Shown: positions 20,537 through 28,598 of the stretch, one piece after another
Layout of the letters: each line of letters opens with the position of its first letter
Numbering within the stretch: the first letter of the stretch is position 1
Origin: Nocardiopsis alborubida
GTDB taxonomy: Bacteria; Actinomycetota; Actinomycetes; Streptosporangiales; Streptosporangiaceae
Length of the DNA stretch: 64,000 nucleotides
Assembly (NCBI RefSeq): GCF_012396365.1
Contig: NZ_JAAXPG010000022.1
Span: 62,001 to 126,000 of the forward strand
Direction: 5' to 3'
Position numbers and translations under genes: made by a program
Notes under the pieces: model-generated
Database searches by the model: none
What the model was told of the DNA's origin: nothing
The model's input: only the letters and a program-made list of their open reading frames with translations

Positions 20537-21529
20537 ATGAGCGATCAGCGTGGTGAGGTTCAGGAGACGGCCCCCAGCGGCCCCGCGGAGATGGTGCGTC
20601 TCGCCGCCATCGCCCGCAGGTTCTACCTGGACGGGCGGTCCAAGGTGGAGATCGCCGAGGAGTTCGGCCTGAGCAGGTTCAAGGTCGCCCGGGACCTGGA
20701 GGCCGCCCGCAGCAGCGGGATCGTGCGCATCGACATCCGCCTGCCCGCCCGGCTGGACGGGGAGCTGTCCGAGCGCATGCGCGCGGCCTTCGGCCTGCGC
20801 AGGGCGATCGTCGTGGACGCCCTGGACGACCCGCGGGACACCCGCCGGGCGCTGGGGTCGGTGGCGGCGCGGCTGCTGTCGGAGATCGTGCGGCCCGACG
20901 AGGTGCTGGGGCTGGCCTGGAGCAGGTCGCTCCAGCTGATGGGCGTGGACATGGTCGACCTGCCGCGCTGCACGGTGGTGCAGCTCAACGGCGTGCTGTC
21001 CGAGCAGGCGGAGGGCGGCGGGTCGGTCGAGACGGTGCGCCGGGCGGCCGCGCTCTCGGGCGGGCCGGCGTACCCGATCTACGCGCCGCTCATCCTGCCG
21101 GACGCCGCGACGGCGGCGACGCTGCGGGCCGACCCGGGCATCGCCTCCGCGTTCGCGCACTTCGACCGCCTGACGACGGCCGTGGTGGCCATCGGGGGCT
21201 GGGACGAGCACAACTCGACCGTCTTCCAGGCGCTGGACCCGGACTCGCGGGCCAGGTACACCGCGCTGGGCGTGTGCGCGGAGATGTCCGCCCAGCTGTT
21301 CGACGCGGAAGGACAGCAGGTGCACTCCGACCTGGACGAGAGGGTCATCAGCGTCCGGGCGGACCAGCTGCGCCGGGTGCCCGAGGTGGTCGCGGTCGCC
21401 GGGGCCGGGGACGAGGCCAAGGCCAGGGCGATCGGCGCCGCGCTGCGCAGCGGCCTGGTGTCGACGCTGGTGACGGACGACGCCGTGGCCCGGCTGCTGC
21501 TCGACGAGGAGCCGACGGGACGGGAGTGA
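20537..21529 (+). CDS. SorC/DeoR-family sugar-binding transcriptional regulator
   Basis: A 330-residue regulator. The N-terminal helix-turn-helix is FYLDGRSKVEIAEEFGLSRFKVARDLEAARSSGIV (split here: helix 2 EIAEEFGLS, helix 3 RFKVARDL). The rest (about 65-325) is the sugar-phosphate-binding SorC effector domain with LGLAWSRSLQLM, VVAIGGWD and a C-terminal LVTDDAVARLLL. Regulators of this family respond to phosphorylated sugars and usually sit beside their target transport genes. ATG 20537 was chosen because the conserved N-terminal helix begins soon after; ATG 20501 would add 12 residues and lies close to the likely promoter. There is no clear ribosome-binding site, so the mRNA may be leaderless. 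Confidence 0.88.
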   Translation: MSDQRGEVQETAPSGPAEMVRLAAIARRFYLDGRSKVEIAEEFGLSRFKVARDLEAARSSGIVRIDIRLPARLDGELSERMRAAFGLRRAIVVDALDDPRDTRRALGSVAARLLSEIVRPDEVLGLAWSRSLQLMGVDMVDLPRCTVVQLNGVLSEQAEGGGSVETVRRAAALSGGPAYPIYAPLILPDAATAATLRADPGIASAFAHFDRLTTAVVAIGGWDEHNSTVFQALDPDSRARYTALGVCAEMSAQLFDAEGQQVHSDLDERVISVRADQLRRVPEVVAVAGAGDEAKARAIGAALRSGLVSTLVTDDAVARLLLDEEPTGRE

Positions 21530-21597
21530 GGCCCGGGAGCCGTCCCGGGGCCGGCGGCGGTCAGCGCACCACGGCACTGCCGCCACAATGGACAGTG

Positions 21598-23376
21598 ATG
21601 AATCTGGTCAATCTTCAGGACGTGTCCCTGGCCTACGGGCCGCTCGTACTCCTCGACAAGGTGTCGCTCGGCGTCGACGAGGGTGAGCGCATCGGCGTCG
21701 TCGGCCGCAACGGCGGCGGCAAGTCCACGCTCATCTCCGTGCTCTCGGGCATCACCCAGCCCGACTCCGGGCGGGTGGTGCACAACCGCGGGCTGCGCAT
21801 CGGCTTCCTGCACCAGCGCGACACCTTCCCCGACACCACGGTGGGGGAGTTCGTCCTGGGCGACCGGGCCGAGCACGAGTGGGCGGGCGACGCCCGCGTC
21901 CGCGACATCCTGCGCGGACTCCTCGGCGGCTGGGCCCTCGACACCCCCATGGCGGGCCTCTCCGGAGGTGAGCGGCGCCGCTCCGGCCTGGCCCGGCTCC
22001 TGGTCGGCGACCACGACCTCATCGTCCTCGACGAGCCCACCAACCACCTCGACATCGAGGGCATCGCCTGGCTCGCCGAGCACCTGCGCGGCCGTCCCGA
22101 GGCGCTCGTGGTCGTCACCCACGACCGCTGGTTCCTGGACGCCGTCACCACCCGCACCTGGGAGGTCGGGCGGGGCGCCGTCGAGCGCTACGAGGGCGGT
22201 TACGCCGCCTACGTCCTGGCCAAGGCCGAGCGCGAGCGCCAGGCCGCCGCGTCCGAGGATCGCCGCCAGAACCTCATGCGCAAGGAGCTGGCCTGGCTGC
22301 GCCGCGGCGCCCCGGCCCGCACCTCCAAGCCCAAGTTCCGCATCGAGGCGGCCAACCAGCTCATCGCCGACGAGCCGCCGCCCCGCGACACCGTCGAACT
22401 GGTCAAGTTCGCCAGCTCCCGGCTCGGCAAGACCGTCATCGACCTCAAGAACGTGTCGGTGGCCATCCCCGACCGGACCCTGCTCGACCACCTCACCTGG
22501 CAGCTGGGCCCCGGTGACCGGGTCGGCCTGGTCGGGGTCAACGGCGCGGGCAAGTCCACGCTGCTCAAGATCCTGGCCGAGGAGCGCGAGCCCGACTCCG
22601 GCACCGTGCGCACCGGCCGGACCGTGAAGCTCGCCCACCTGTCCCAGAACGTCGTCGAACTCGACCCCGCCGCCCGACCCCTCCAGGCGGTCATGGACGT
22701 GCGCGAGCACATCACCATCGGCAAGCGCGACTACACCGCCAGCCAGATGCTGGAGCGGTTCGGCTTCCGGGGGGAGCGCCAGTGGACCCCGATCGGCGAC
22801 CTGTCCGGCGGTGAGCGCCGCCGCCTCCAGCTGCTGCGCCTGCTCATGGACGAGCCCAACGTGCTGCTGCTGGACGAGCCCACCAACGACCTGGACATCG
22901 AGACGCTCACCGAGCTGGAGGACCTGCTCGACGGCTGGCCCGGCTCCCTGGTGCTGGTCAGCCACGACCGCTACTTCCTGGAGCGCATCACCGACCGCGT
23001 GCTGGCCCTGATGGGCGACGGCGGTCTGGCCTTCCTGCCCGGGGGCGTGGACGAGTACCTCCAGCGCCGCGCGGCCAGCGCGGGCGAGGCCACCGTGCCG
23101 CTGGGCGCCTCTGAGGCCGCCGCGGCCCAGGCCCCGGCGGAGCAGCCCGCGGTGTCGGCGGCCGAGCGGCGCGCCGCGCAGAAGGAGATGCAGCGCGTCG
23201 AGCGGCGCATGGACCGCATCGCCAAGCGCGAGGCGGAGCTGCACGAGCTGATGGCCGCCGCGGCCGAGGACTACACCCGGCTCTCCGAACTCGACGCCGA
23301 GGCCAAGGCCCTGGCCGCCGAGCGCGGGGAGCTGGAGGAGGTCTGGCTGGAACAGGCCGAACTCGTCGGCGAGTGA
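21598..23376 (+). CDS. ABC-F family ATPase, Uup-like
   Basis: A 592-residue soluble protein with two nucleotide-binding domains and no TM segments. Walker A motifs are GRNGGGKST and GVNGAGKST; both signatures are LSGGERRR; Walker B motifs are LIVLDEPTNHLDIE and VLLLDEPTNDLDIE. A charged linker joins the halves, and the C-terminal region (about 515-592) is a coiled coil as in Uup. ABC-F proteins act on ribosomes or nucleic acids, not in transport. In other actinobacteria this gene sits directly after ispE, which supports a housekeeping role over acquired resistance. ATG 21598 has little ribosome-binding signal. A stem-loop follows the stop. Confidence 0.92.
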   Translation: MNLVNLQDVSLAYGPLVLLDKVSLGVDEGERIGVVGRNGGGKSTLISVLSGITQPDSGRVVHNRGLRIGFLHQRDTFPDTTVGEFVLGDRAEHEWAGDARVRDILRGLLGGWALDTPMAGLSGGERRRSGLARLLVGDHDLIVLDEPTNHLDIEGIAWLAEHLRGRPEALVVVTHDRWFLDAVTTRTWEVGRGAVERYEGGYAAYVLAKAERERQAAASEDRRQNLMRKELAWLRRGAPARTSKPKFRIEAANQLIADEPPPRDTVELVKFASSRLGKTVIDLKNVSVAIPDRTLLDHLTWQLGPGDRVGLVGVNGAGKSTLLKILAEEREPDSGTVRTGRTVKLAHLSQNVVELDPAARPLQAVMDVREHITIGKRDYTASQMLERFGFRGERQWTPIGDLSGGERRRLQLLRLLMDEPNVLLLDEPTNDLDIETLTELEDLLDGWPGSLVLVSHDRYFLERITDRVLALMGDGGLAFLPGGVDEYLQRRAASAGEATVPLGASEAAAAQAPAEQPAVSAAERRAAQKEMQRVERRMDRIAKREAELHELMAAAAEDYTRLSELDAEAKALAAERGELEEVWLEQAELVGE

Positions 23377-23400
23377 GGCCGTAGTACGGCGGACCGCGAA

Positions 23401-23434
23401 GGACGCCCGGCCGCGATGTCGAGGCCGGGCGTCC
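23401..23434. terminator. Hairpin after the ABC-F gene
   Basis: GGACGCCCGGCC (23401-23412) pairs perfectly with GGCCGGGCGTCC (23423-23434), between the ABC-F stop and the convergent toxin gene stop at 23466. Confidence 0.65.
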
Positions 23435-23465
23435 GGCTCGGAGGGCACGGACCCGCCCTCCGCCG

Positions 23466-23726
23466 TCACTTCCCGTAGTGATAGCGGCAGGCGGCTATCC
23501 GGATCTCATCCCCGCTGATCTTGTACACCAGCCGGTGTTCGTCGGTGATGCGGCGGGACCAGTAGCCCTGGAAACCGTGCCGCAGCGGCTCGGGCTTGCC
23601 CATGCCGTCGTTTCCGTTGCGGTCGATGTCCTTGATCAGGGCATTGATGCGTTTGAGGATCTTGCGGTCCTGTCCCTGCCACCAGACGTAGTCCTCCCAG
23701 GCGCTCTGGGCCCAGACCAGTTTCAT
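23466..23726 (-). CDS. yoeB: Toxin of YefM/YoeB toxin–antitoxin pair (Txe/YoeB family mRNA interferase)
   Basis: An 86-residue protein starting MKLVWAQSAWEDYVWWQGQDRK; the family hallmark is WxxxAWEDYxxW followed by KRINxLIKDI. The C-terminus VYKISGDEIRIAACRYHYGK carries the catalytic histidine and tyrosine in the canonical CRYHY ending, so the toxin looks intact. YoeB cleaves mRNA at the ribosome. Its ATG overlaps the antitoxin stop (ATGA), the standard arrangement that keeps toxin synthesis coupled to and below antitoxin synthesis. Confidence 0.95.
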   Translation of the reverse strand: MKLVWAQSAWEDYVWWQGQDRKILKRINALIKDIDRNGNDGMGKPEPLRHGFQGYWSRRITDEHRLVYKISGDEIRIAACRYHYGK

Positions 23727-23974
23727 TCGGCCAGATCCCGTTCTATGCCCTGATCGGACTCCAGCTCCTCGATCGCGGTGACCAGACGCCGCGCGTTCTC
23801 CGGGCTGCGGAGGAGGTAGGCGGTCTCCTTGAGGGTCTCGTACTCCGACAGCGCCATCATGACCACGGGCTCGTGCCCGGCTCTGGTGATCACCACCTCC
23901 TCGCGGTCGTCGACGACGGAGTCGAGCGTGGCCGCGTAGTTGGCACGGGACTCCGAGTAGCTCATCGTCTTCAC
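23723..23974 (-). CDS. yefM: Antitoxin of YefM/YoeB pair (Phd/YefM family)
   Basis: An 83-residue protein: N-terminal DNA-binding part (MSYSESRANYAATLDSVVDDREEVVITRAGHEPVV split by family positions) and an acidic C-terminal tail (EELESDQGIERDLAE) that neutralises the toxin. GTG 23974 is chosen because GGGAGG lies 6 bases upstream; ATG 23965, three codons later, is the alternative. The promoter region contains two YefM-type boxes (23997-24019), consistent with autoregulation by the toxin–antitoxin complex. Confidence 0.93.
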   Translation of the reverse strand: MKTMSYSESRANYAATLDSVVDDREEVVITRAGHEPVVMMALSEYETLKETAYLLRSPENARRLVTAIEELESDQGIERDLAE

Positions 23975-23996
23975 GTCTGGCCTCCCGGCGCTGTAA

Positions 23997-24019
23997 CGTA
24001 CAAGGAGGCTCATTGTACA
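23997..24019. promoter_or_regulatory. yefM: YefM-type operator boxes
   Basis: CGTACA (23997-24002, extended CGTACAAG) and TTGTACAA (24013-24020) share the TGTACA core known for YefM operators, with centres 17 bases apart. They lie 23-45 bases upstream of the antitoxin start. The downstream stretch to 24258 shows no gene. Confidence 0.65.
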
Positions 24020-24258
24020 AGAACGCGTACGTCCGTGCCGGGTATTGTCCGCGGGCATTCATGGGAAGCGAGGCGGTTCCGCCCGCGAGCACGTCGGCAC
24101 GGCCCGCGCGGAGGCGCGGTGCGCGGGCGGTACGGCTGGACCGGGGCCCCTTCCTGAGAAAGAATCCGAGCCACGGCGGCGTGTGCTCCGAATACGTCGT
24201 GAAGCACCACGCCACTCGGTGGGCGTCGGCGCCCCGGCAAGCAAGGAGATGGACGCGG

Positions 24259-24753
24259 ATGAGCGGCCTGGACGAGATCCCCGTGACCCTGATCGACGGA
24301 CGTGAGACGACGTTCGGCGAGTGGTCCGGCAAGGTGAGACTGGTGGTCAACGTCGCCTCGCGCTGCGGCTACACCCCGCAGTACGAGCGGCTGGAGAAGC
24401 TCCAGCACCAGTACGGCGACCGGGGGTTCACCGTGCTCGGCGTCCCCAGCAACCAGTTCCTCCAGGAGTTCGGCAGCGAGGAGAGGATCGCCGAGTACTG
24501 CTCGGCCACCTGGGGCGTCACCTTCCCCATGACGGCCAAGGCCAAGGTCAACGGCAGGCAGCAGCACCCGCTCTACGCGGCGCTCTCCTCGGCCGCCGAC
24601 GAGGACGGCAGGGCCGGGAAGGTCAAGTGGAACTTCGAGAAGTTCCTCGTCCTCCCCGACGGCGCCGTGCACCGCTTCCGCTCCTCGACCGAGCCCGACG
24701 ACCCCAGGGTCACCGCGCTCATCGAGAAGGCCCTCCCCGGCGGCGCGGAGTAG
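24259..24753 (+). CDS. Glutathione peroxidase family protein (cysteine type)
   Basis: A 164-residue thiol peroxidase. The active-site motif NVASRCGYTPQY has Cys at position 36 (no selenocysteine); the GPx tetrad is completed by Gln in SNQFLQEF, and Trp/Asn in VKWNFEKFLV. The usual FPCNQF is VPSNQF here, so that second cysteine is missing. Such bacterial enzymes generally use thioredoxin or mycothiol-linked reductants, not glutathione. ATG 24259 follows AAGGAG by 10 bases. Divergent from the toxin–antitoxin operon; followed 20 bases later by the second copy of the structured repeat. Confidence 0.9.
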   Translation: MSGLDEIPVTLIDGRETTFGEWSGKVRLVVNVASRCGYTPQYERLEKLQHQYGDRGFTVLGVPSNQFLQEFGSEERIAEYCSATWGVTFPMTAKAKVNGRQQHPLYAALSSAADEDGRAGKVKWNFEKFLVLPDGAVHRFRSSTEPDDPRVTALIEKALPGGAE

Positions 24754-24772
24754 CCCCACCGGACGGCCTGAT

Positions 24773-24881
24773 CCGCCGCGGTCTTGTGCTTATGGCGAGG
24801 TTCGCGCGTCGACATCGGCTATGAGTACAAGACCATCCCAGGTCAGAACCCCGTGCGTCGCAACGGCAGCACGTCCGGCCA
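24773..24881 (+). repeat. 109-bp dispersed structured repeat, copy 2
   Basis: Aligns without gaps to 372-480, same strand. The stem is 24780-24796 with 24818-24834 (core GGTCTTGT with ACAAGACC). Differences from copy 1 keep pairing: G24781-C24833 replaces A-T, T24790-A24824 repairs a C/A mismatch, and other changes swap Watson–Crick and G-U pairs. It begins 20 bases after the peroxidase stop. The gap to 24959 also has a weaker hairpin, GCCGGGGC (24910-24917) with 24930-24937, near the end of the convergent lipoprotein gene. Confidence 0.8.
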
Positions 24882-24959
24882 GTCCGGCGGCCCGTCCCCG
24901 AACGCGGCCGCCGGGGCAGCCGGTGGGACGCCCCGGCCGCCACAGCCGATCCGGCCGCC

Positions 24960-25949
24960 TCAGCCGACCTGCCGGGCGAAGACGGCGGCGATCTCGCGCG
25001 CACCCTCCTCGTTGGGGTGGATGTCCGGCCCCCGCTCGCCGTGGCACATCCACGTCAGGTCGCAGACGTTCTGGAGGTTGGCGGGAAGCCCCGTCTCGCT
25101 GCCCTGGGGCACCTCCTGGTTGGTGGACTCGAAGACCGTGTCCACCTCCGCCACGTCGATCCCCTCCGCCCGGTAGGCGTCGGCGATCGTCCCGTTGACC
25201 TCCAGCAGGATGTCCACCGCCTCCTCGGCCAGCCCCCCGCGCGCCTCGGTCTCGGGGAAGAGCTCCTCGGCCTCCTCCGCCGACGCGGCCGCCTGCTGGG
25301 CGGGGTCCCCGTCCATCAGCAGGAAGGCCAGGAACGGGTTGTAGTAGGTCATCCCGATGATCTGCGTGTCCGGCCCCGCCGCGTCGCGCAGCCGCTCGGC
25401 GATCTCGGGGGTCTCCTCCCGGAGCCGGTCCAGGCCCTCGTCCACGCACGCGCGGTCGATGTCCACGTCCCCCGAGTCGGGGGCCTGCCCCTCGGGGGTG
25501 TTGATCCCCCGCACGCAGCTCGTGAAGTTGTTGGCGCCGATGGTGAGCGTCACCAGGTCCACCTCGCCCTCGTGCCCGGCCAGGAAGGCCTCGGCCTCCT
25601 CCAGCTGCGACCCCTGCTCGTAGCGCGCGTCGCAGCCGGGCAGGCCGCCTTCCATGAAGGTGGTGGTGTCCTCGCCCGCGCACCCCATCCGCTCGTGCCG
25701 CAGCCGCGGGGAGTCCTCCTTCAGGGTGCGGTACAGGACGTCGGTGTAGCCCTCGGAGGTCTCCACCGGTTCGCCGTCCTCGTCGGGCTGCACGCCCACG
25801 CTGATCGAGTCGCCCAGGGACAGGTAGTGGCCGCCGGAGTCCGCCCCGCCGCCCTCACCGCCGCCGGAGCCATCGCCCCCGTCACCGCTGCCCGAGCACC
25901 CCGCGACCAGCACGGCCGCGGCCGCCACGGCCATCCAACGGACTCGCAC
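24960..25949 (-). CDS. SGNH/GDSL-family hydrolase lipoprotein
   Basis: A 329-residue exported esterase/lipase-like protein. The signal peptide ends VLVAGC, a lipobox, followed by a long Gly/Ser/Asp linker. Catalytic blocks: block I HYLSLGDSISVGV (nucleophile Ser), block III TIGANNF (an N at the GxND position) and block V PDIHPNEEGARE (Asp–His). Several cysteines suggest disulfides. GTG 25949 follows GGGGGGA at short spacing. Its substrate is unknown; members of this group act on lipids, acetylated sugars or other esters at the cell surface. It is 149 bases upstream of no operon partner and reads away from the MarR gene's promoter. Confidence 0.88.
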   Translation of the reverse strand: MRVRWMAVAAAAVLVAGCSGSGDGGDGSGGGEGGGADSGGHYLSLGDSISVGVQPDEDGEPVETSEGYTDVLYRTLKEDSPRLRHERMGCAGEDTTTFMEGGLPGCDARYEQGSQLEEAEAFLAGHEGEVDLVTLTIGANNFTSCVRGINTPEGQAPDSGDVDIDRACVDEGLDRLREETPEIAERLRDAAGPDTQIIGMTYYNPFLAFLLMDGDPAQQAAASAEEAEELFPETEARGGLAEEAVDILLEVNGTIADAYRAEGIDVAEVDTVFESTNQEVPQGSETGLPANLQNVCDLTWMCHGERGPDIHPNEEGAREIAAVFARQVG

Positions 25950-26098
25950 GTGTCCCCCCGAACGATCGACTGCGCGTACCGGGGCTGCACTACCCCGGAA
26001 GGCGCGGACCTCACGCGCGGTTCCCGGGAGGCGTTCGCCACACGGCGCCGGGCCCGCCGCCCGCACGGCCACGGAAGGAGGCGGGTACCGCTCGGTGA

Positions 26099-26608
26099 CT
26101 AGCCCTGCTGGCCCTCGGGGCCCCTGTCGAGGGGCGCCAGGAGGCGTCTCAGTAACGACGCCAGCTGTTCGCGGTCGTCGTCGGCCATCGGCGCCAGCAG
26201 GGTCTCCTCGTAGCTCAGGAGCGACTTGAGGGCCGCGTCGATGCGCTGGGCGCCCTGCTCGGTCAGCCGGACCAGGACCCCGCGCTTGTCGGCGGGGTCG
26301 GGGCGGCGCCGCACCAGCCCGGCCGCGGCCAGCCGGTCCACCCGGTTGGTCATGGTCCCCGAGGTCACCAGGGTGGCGCGCAGCAGCCGCCCGGGGCTCA
26401 GCTCGTACGGGGGGCCGGAGCGGCGCAGTTCGGCGAGCACGTCGAACTCCCAGGGCTCCAGGGCGTGCTCGGTGAAGACGGTGCGCCGGGCGCGGTCCAG
26501 GTGGCGTGCGAGCCGCGACACCCGGCTGAACACCTCCAGCGGCGTCACGTCCACGTCGGGGCGTTCGGAGCGCCACGCCTCGATCAGCCCATCCACCTCA
26601 TCGCGCAT
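26099..26608 (-). CDS. MarR-family transcriptional regulator
   Basis: A 169-residue winged-helix regulator. LEPWEFDVLAELRRSGPPYELSPGRLL leads into the recognition helix VTSGTMTNRVDRLAAAGLV and the wing RRRPDPADKRGVLVRLTEQG. Long N- and C-terminal helices would form the dimer interface. A perfect TCTTGA-CA-TCAAGA dyad lies 15 bases before its ATG, so it is probably autoregulated. Its other targets are not obvious: the lipoprotein gene lies 149 bases downstream on the same strand, and the TetR gene reads toward it. Confidence 0.93.
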   Translation of the reverse strand: MRDEVDGLIEAWRSERPDVDVTPLEVFSRVSRLARHLDRARRTVFTEHALEPWEFDVLAELRRSGPPYELSPGRLLRATLVTSGTMTNRVDRLAAAGLVRRRPDPADKRGVLVRLTEQGAQRIDAALKSLLSYEETLLAPMADDDREQLASLLRRLLAPLDRGPEGQQG

Positions 26609-26622
26609 GGGGACAGCTTATC

Positions 26623-26636
26623 TCTTGACATCAAGA
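26623..26636. promoter_or_regulatory. MarR-type operator
   Basis: TCTTGA CA TCAAGA is a perfect dyad within the slightly longer near-symmetric TATC...GATA context, typical of MarR boxes. It ends 15 bases before the MarR start and probably overlaps its promoter. Confidence 0.6.
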
Positions 26637-26694
26637 TAGTGGGGCGGGTATGCCGTGCACACCCGCCCCACAGATCTGGGAGGACCTTCCGAGG

Positions 26695-27351
26695 TCAGCC
26701 CGCCCTGCGTTTGCCCGGACCCAGCTTCGGCTTGGGCTCCAGGCTCGACAGCCCGTTCCACGCCAGGTTGACCAGGTGCGCGGCGACCACCTCGCGCTTG
26801 GGCCTGCGCACCTCCAGCCACCACTGGCCGGTCAGGGCCCACATCCCCACCAGGGCCTGGGCGTACATGGGGGCGAGCGCCGGGTCGTAACCCCGTTCGG
26901 CGAACTCGTCGACCATGATGTGCTCGACCTGGCTGGCGATGTCGTTGAGCAGACTGGCGAAGCTTCCCGTGCCGGAGGCCGCGTGCGAGTCCCGGGTCAG
27001 CACCCGGAACCCCACGGTGTTCTCCTCCACGTACCGCAGCAGGGCCAGGGCCGCGTTCTCGATCTTGCTCCGAGCGCCGTCGGCGGAGAGGGCCTCGCCC
27101 ATCATCGCCAGGAGGGTGCGCATCTCACGGTCGACCACGACCGCGTAGATGCCCTCCTTGCCGCCGAAGTGCTCGTACACCACGGGCTTGGACACACCGG
27201 CCCGCGCGGCGATCTCCTCGACGGAGGCCGCGTCGAACCCGCGCTCGGCGAACAGCTCCCGGCCGATCTCCACGAGCTGTTGCCGACGCTCCTTGCCCGT
27301 CATGCGCTTGCGGCGCACACGGATCTTCTGATCGCTGTCGGCTGCTCCCAT
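26695..27351 (-). CDS. TetR-family regulator next to acyl desaturase
   Basis: A 218-residue protein. The helix-turn-helix is FDAASVEEIAARAGVSKPVVYEHFGGKEGIYAVVVDRE (parts: EEIAARAGVS and KPVVYEHF). It is preceded by a basic N-terminal arm. The C-terminal ligand domain ends in a basic tail PKPKLGPGKRRAG. It lies 14 bases downstream of the desaturase gene, in the same direction, forming a two-gene operon. A likely role is sensing acyl-CoA or fatty acids and controlling the desaturase through the palindrome at 28437-28456, like DesT-type regulators; this is inference from position. Confidence 0.9.
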   Translation of the reverse strand: MGAADSDQKIRVRRKRMTGKERRQQLVEIGRELFAERGFDAASVEEIAARAGVSKPVVYEHFGGKEGIYAVVVDREMRTLLAMMGEALSADGARSKIENAALALLRYVEENTVGFRVLTRDSHAASGTGSFASLLNDIASQVEHIMVDEFAERGYDPALAPMYAQALVGMWALTGQWWLEVRRPKREVVAAHLVNLAWNGLSSLEPKPKLGPGKRRAG

Positions 27352-27365
27352 GATGGCTACCGATC

Positions 27366-28328
27366 CTAGACGCTGACCCGCTTGGCGGCGAGTCGCTCGT
27401 TGTTGGGCCAGCGGACCTTGGAGGCCCAGCCGAGCTTCTCGAAGATCCAGATGACGCGGGCGGAGATGTCGATCTGGCCCTTGAGCACGCCGTGGCGCGC
27501 GCAGGTCGGGTCGGCGTGGTGCAGGTTGTGCCAGGACTCGCCGAAGGACGGGATGGCCAGCCACCACACGTTGCGGGAGCGGTCGCGCACCTCGAAGTTC
27601 TCCTCGCCGATGGTGTGGCAGATGGAGTTGATCGACCAGGTGACGTGGTGCAGCAGGGCCATGCGCACCAGGCTGGCCCAGAAGAAGGCGGTGAACGCGC
27701 CCCACCAGGACATGGTGACCAGACCGCCGATGAGCGCCGGGGCGCCCAGGGAGAAGACCACGATCAGACCGAAGAGCCTGTCGACCAGGACGATGTCCTT
27801 GTCCTTGAGCAGGTCGGGCGCGAAGCGGCGCGGCGAGGTCTTCTTGTCGTCCAGGTACATCCACGCCATGTGCGCGTAGTACAGGCCCTTGGCGACCGAC
27901 TTCCAGTCGTCGCCGAAGCGCCACGGCGAGTGCGGGTCGCCCTCGGCGTCGGCGTACTTGTGGTGGCGGCGGTGGTCGGCCACCCACTTGATGACGCTGC
28001 CCTCGATGGCCATCGAGCCGGCGATCGCGAGCGCGATGCGCAGCGGGCGCTTGGCCTTGAACGAGCCGTGCGTGAAGTGGCGGTGGAAGCCGACCGTGAT
28101 GCCCAGCCCGCTGATCAGGTAGAAGACCGAGGCGATGGCGATGTCGGTCAGGGACAGGCCCCAGCCCCAGAAGAAGGGCAGCGAGGCCAGCAGCGCGATC
28201 AGCGGCACGAACACGAACGCGAAGACCGTGTACCGCTCGGCCTTGCCGCGCAGTTCGGGCTCGTACTCGGGGATCGCCTCGCGCTTCGGCTCTGTCTTCT
28301 CGGTCGGTAGCTCGGGAGCAGCGGTCAT
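27366..28328 (-). CDS. Acyl-CoA/acyl-lipid delta-9-type desaturase
   Basis: A 320-residue membrane enzyme with the three histidine boxes of the DesC/stearoyl-CoA desaturase family: HRHFTH, HRRHHK and HNLHH, which bind the di-iron centre. There are four main TM segments, with the boxes facing the cytoplasm. It introduces a double bond into fatty acyl chains to adjust membrane fluidity. ATG 28328 follows GAGGAAG. The leader contains a perfect palindrome, probably the operator of the TetR gene downstream. Confidence 0.93.
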   Translation of the reverse strand: MTAAPELPTEKTEPKREAIPEYEPELRGKAERYTVFAFVFVPLIALLASLPFFWGWGLSLTDIAIASVFYLISGLGITVGFHRHFTHGSFKAKRPLRIALAIAGSMAIEGSVIKWVADHRRHHKYADAEGDPHSPWRFGDDWKSVAKGLYYAHMAWMYLDDKKTSPRRFAPDLLKDKDIVLVDRLFGLIVVFSLGAPALIGGLVTMSWWGAFTAFFWASLVRMALLHHVTWSINSICHTIGEENFEVRDRSRNVWWLAIPSFGESWHNLHHADPTCARHGVLKGQIDISARVIWIFEKLGWASKVRWPNNERLAAKRVSV

Positions 28329-28436
28329 GGTTCTTCCTCGCTGTCATGCAGTCAGGCGACGTCGTCGCGGTCAGGACGGCGTCCGAGGGCACCTGAGTGA
28401 CCGCCGCGACGACCCAACCTATTCCTACGTAACCGT

Positions 28437-28456
28437 AACCTACGATGCCGTAGGTT
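28437..28456. promoter_or_regulatory. Palindromic operator upstream of desaturase operon
   Basis: AACCTACG-ATGC-CGTAGGTT is a perfect 8-bp-arm palindrome; a further half site CCTACG occurs at 28424-28429. It lies about 110 bases upstream of the desaturase start, as expected for a TetR repressor of the operon. Confidence 0.6.
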
Positions 28457-28526
28457 TGGCAAGCCCTCCATGAAAGGCGCTATCTTGGTGGCTGGCGTGC
28501 GGGTGGTGTGTTCCACCCCGACGCGT

Positions 28527-28598
28527 TCCCGGATGATGTAATCGGCAGCATGTGGGGTTTTGGTCCCCATCGTCCAGGTTCGAGCCCTGGTCCGGGAG
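28527..28598 (+). tRNA. tRNA-Gln (anticodon TTG)
   Basis: A 72-base cloverleaf. Acceptor arms TCCCGGA/TCCGGGA, D-arm with GTAATCGGCAGC, anticodon stem TGGGG/CCCCA around loop TTTTGGT (anticodon UUG), and T-arm CCAGG-TTCGAGC-CCTGG. No CCA is encoded. A tRNA-Gln upstream of glmU is usual in actinobacteria. Confidence 0.95.

Noticed and set aside
24022..24258. Small open frames between the yefM operators and the peroxidase gene
   Set aside because: No ribosome-binding site or recognisable protein; the region is best read as divergent promoters.
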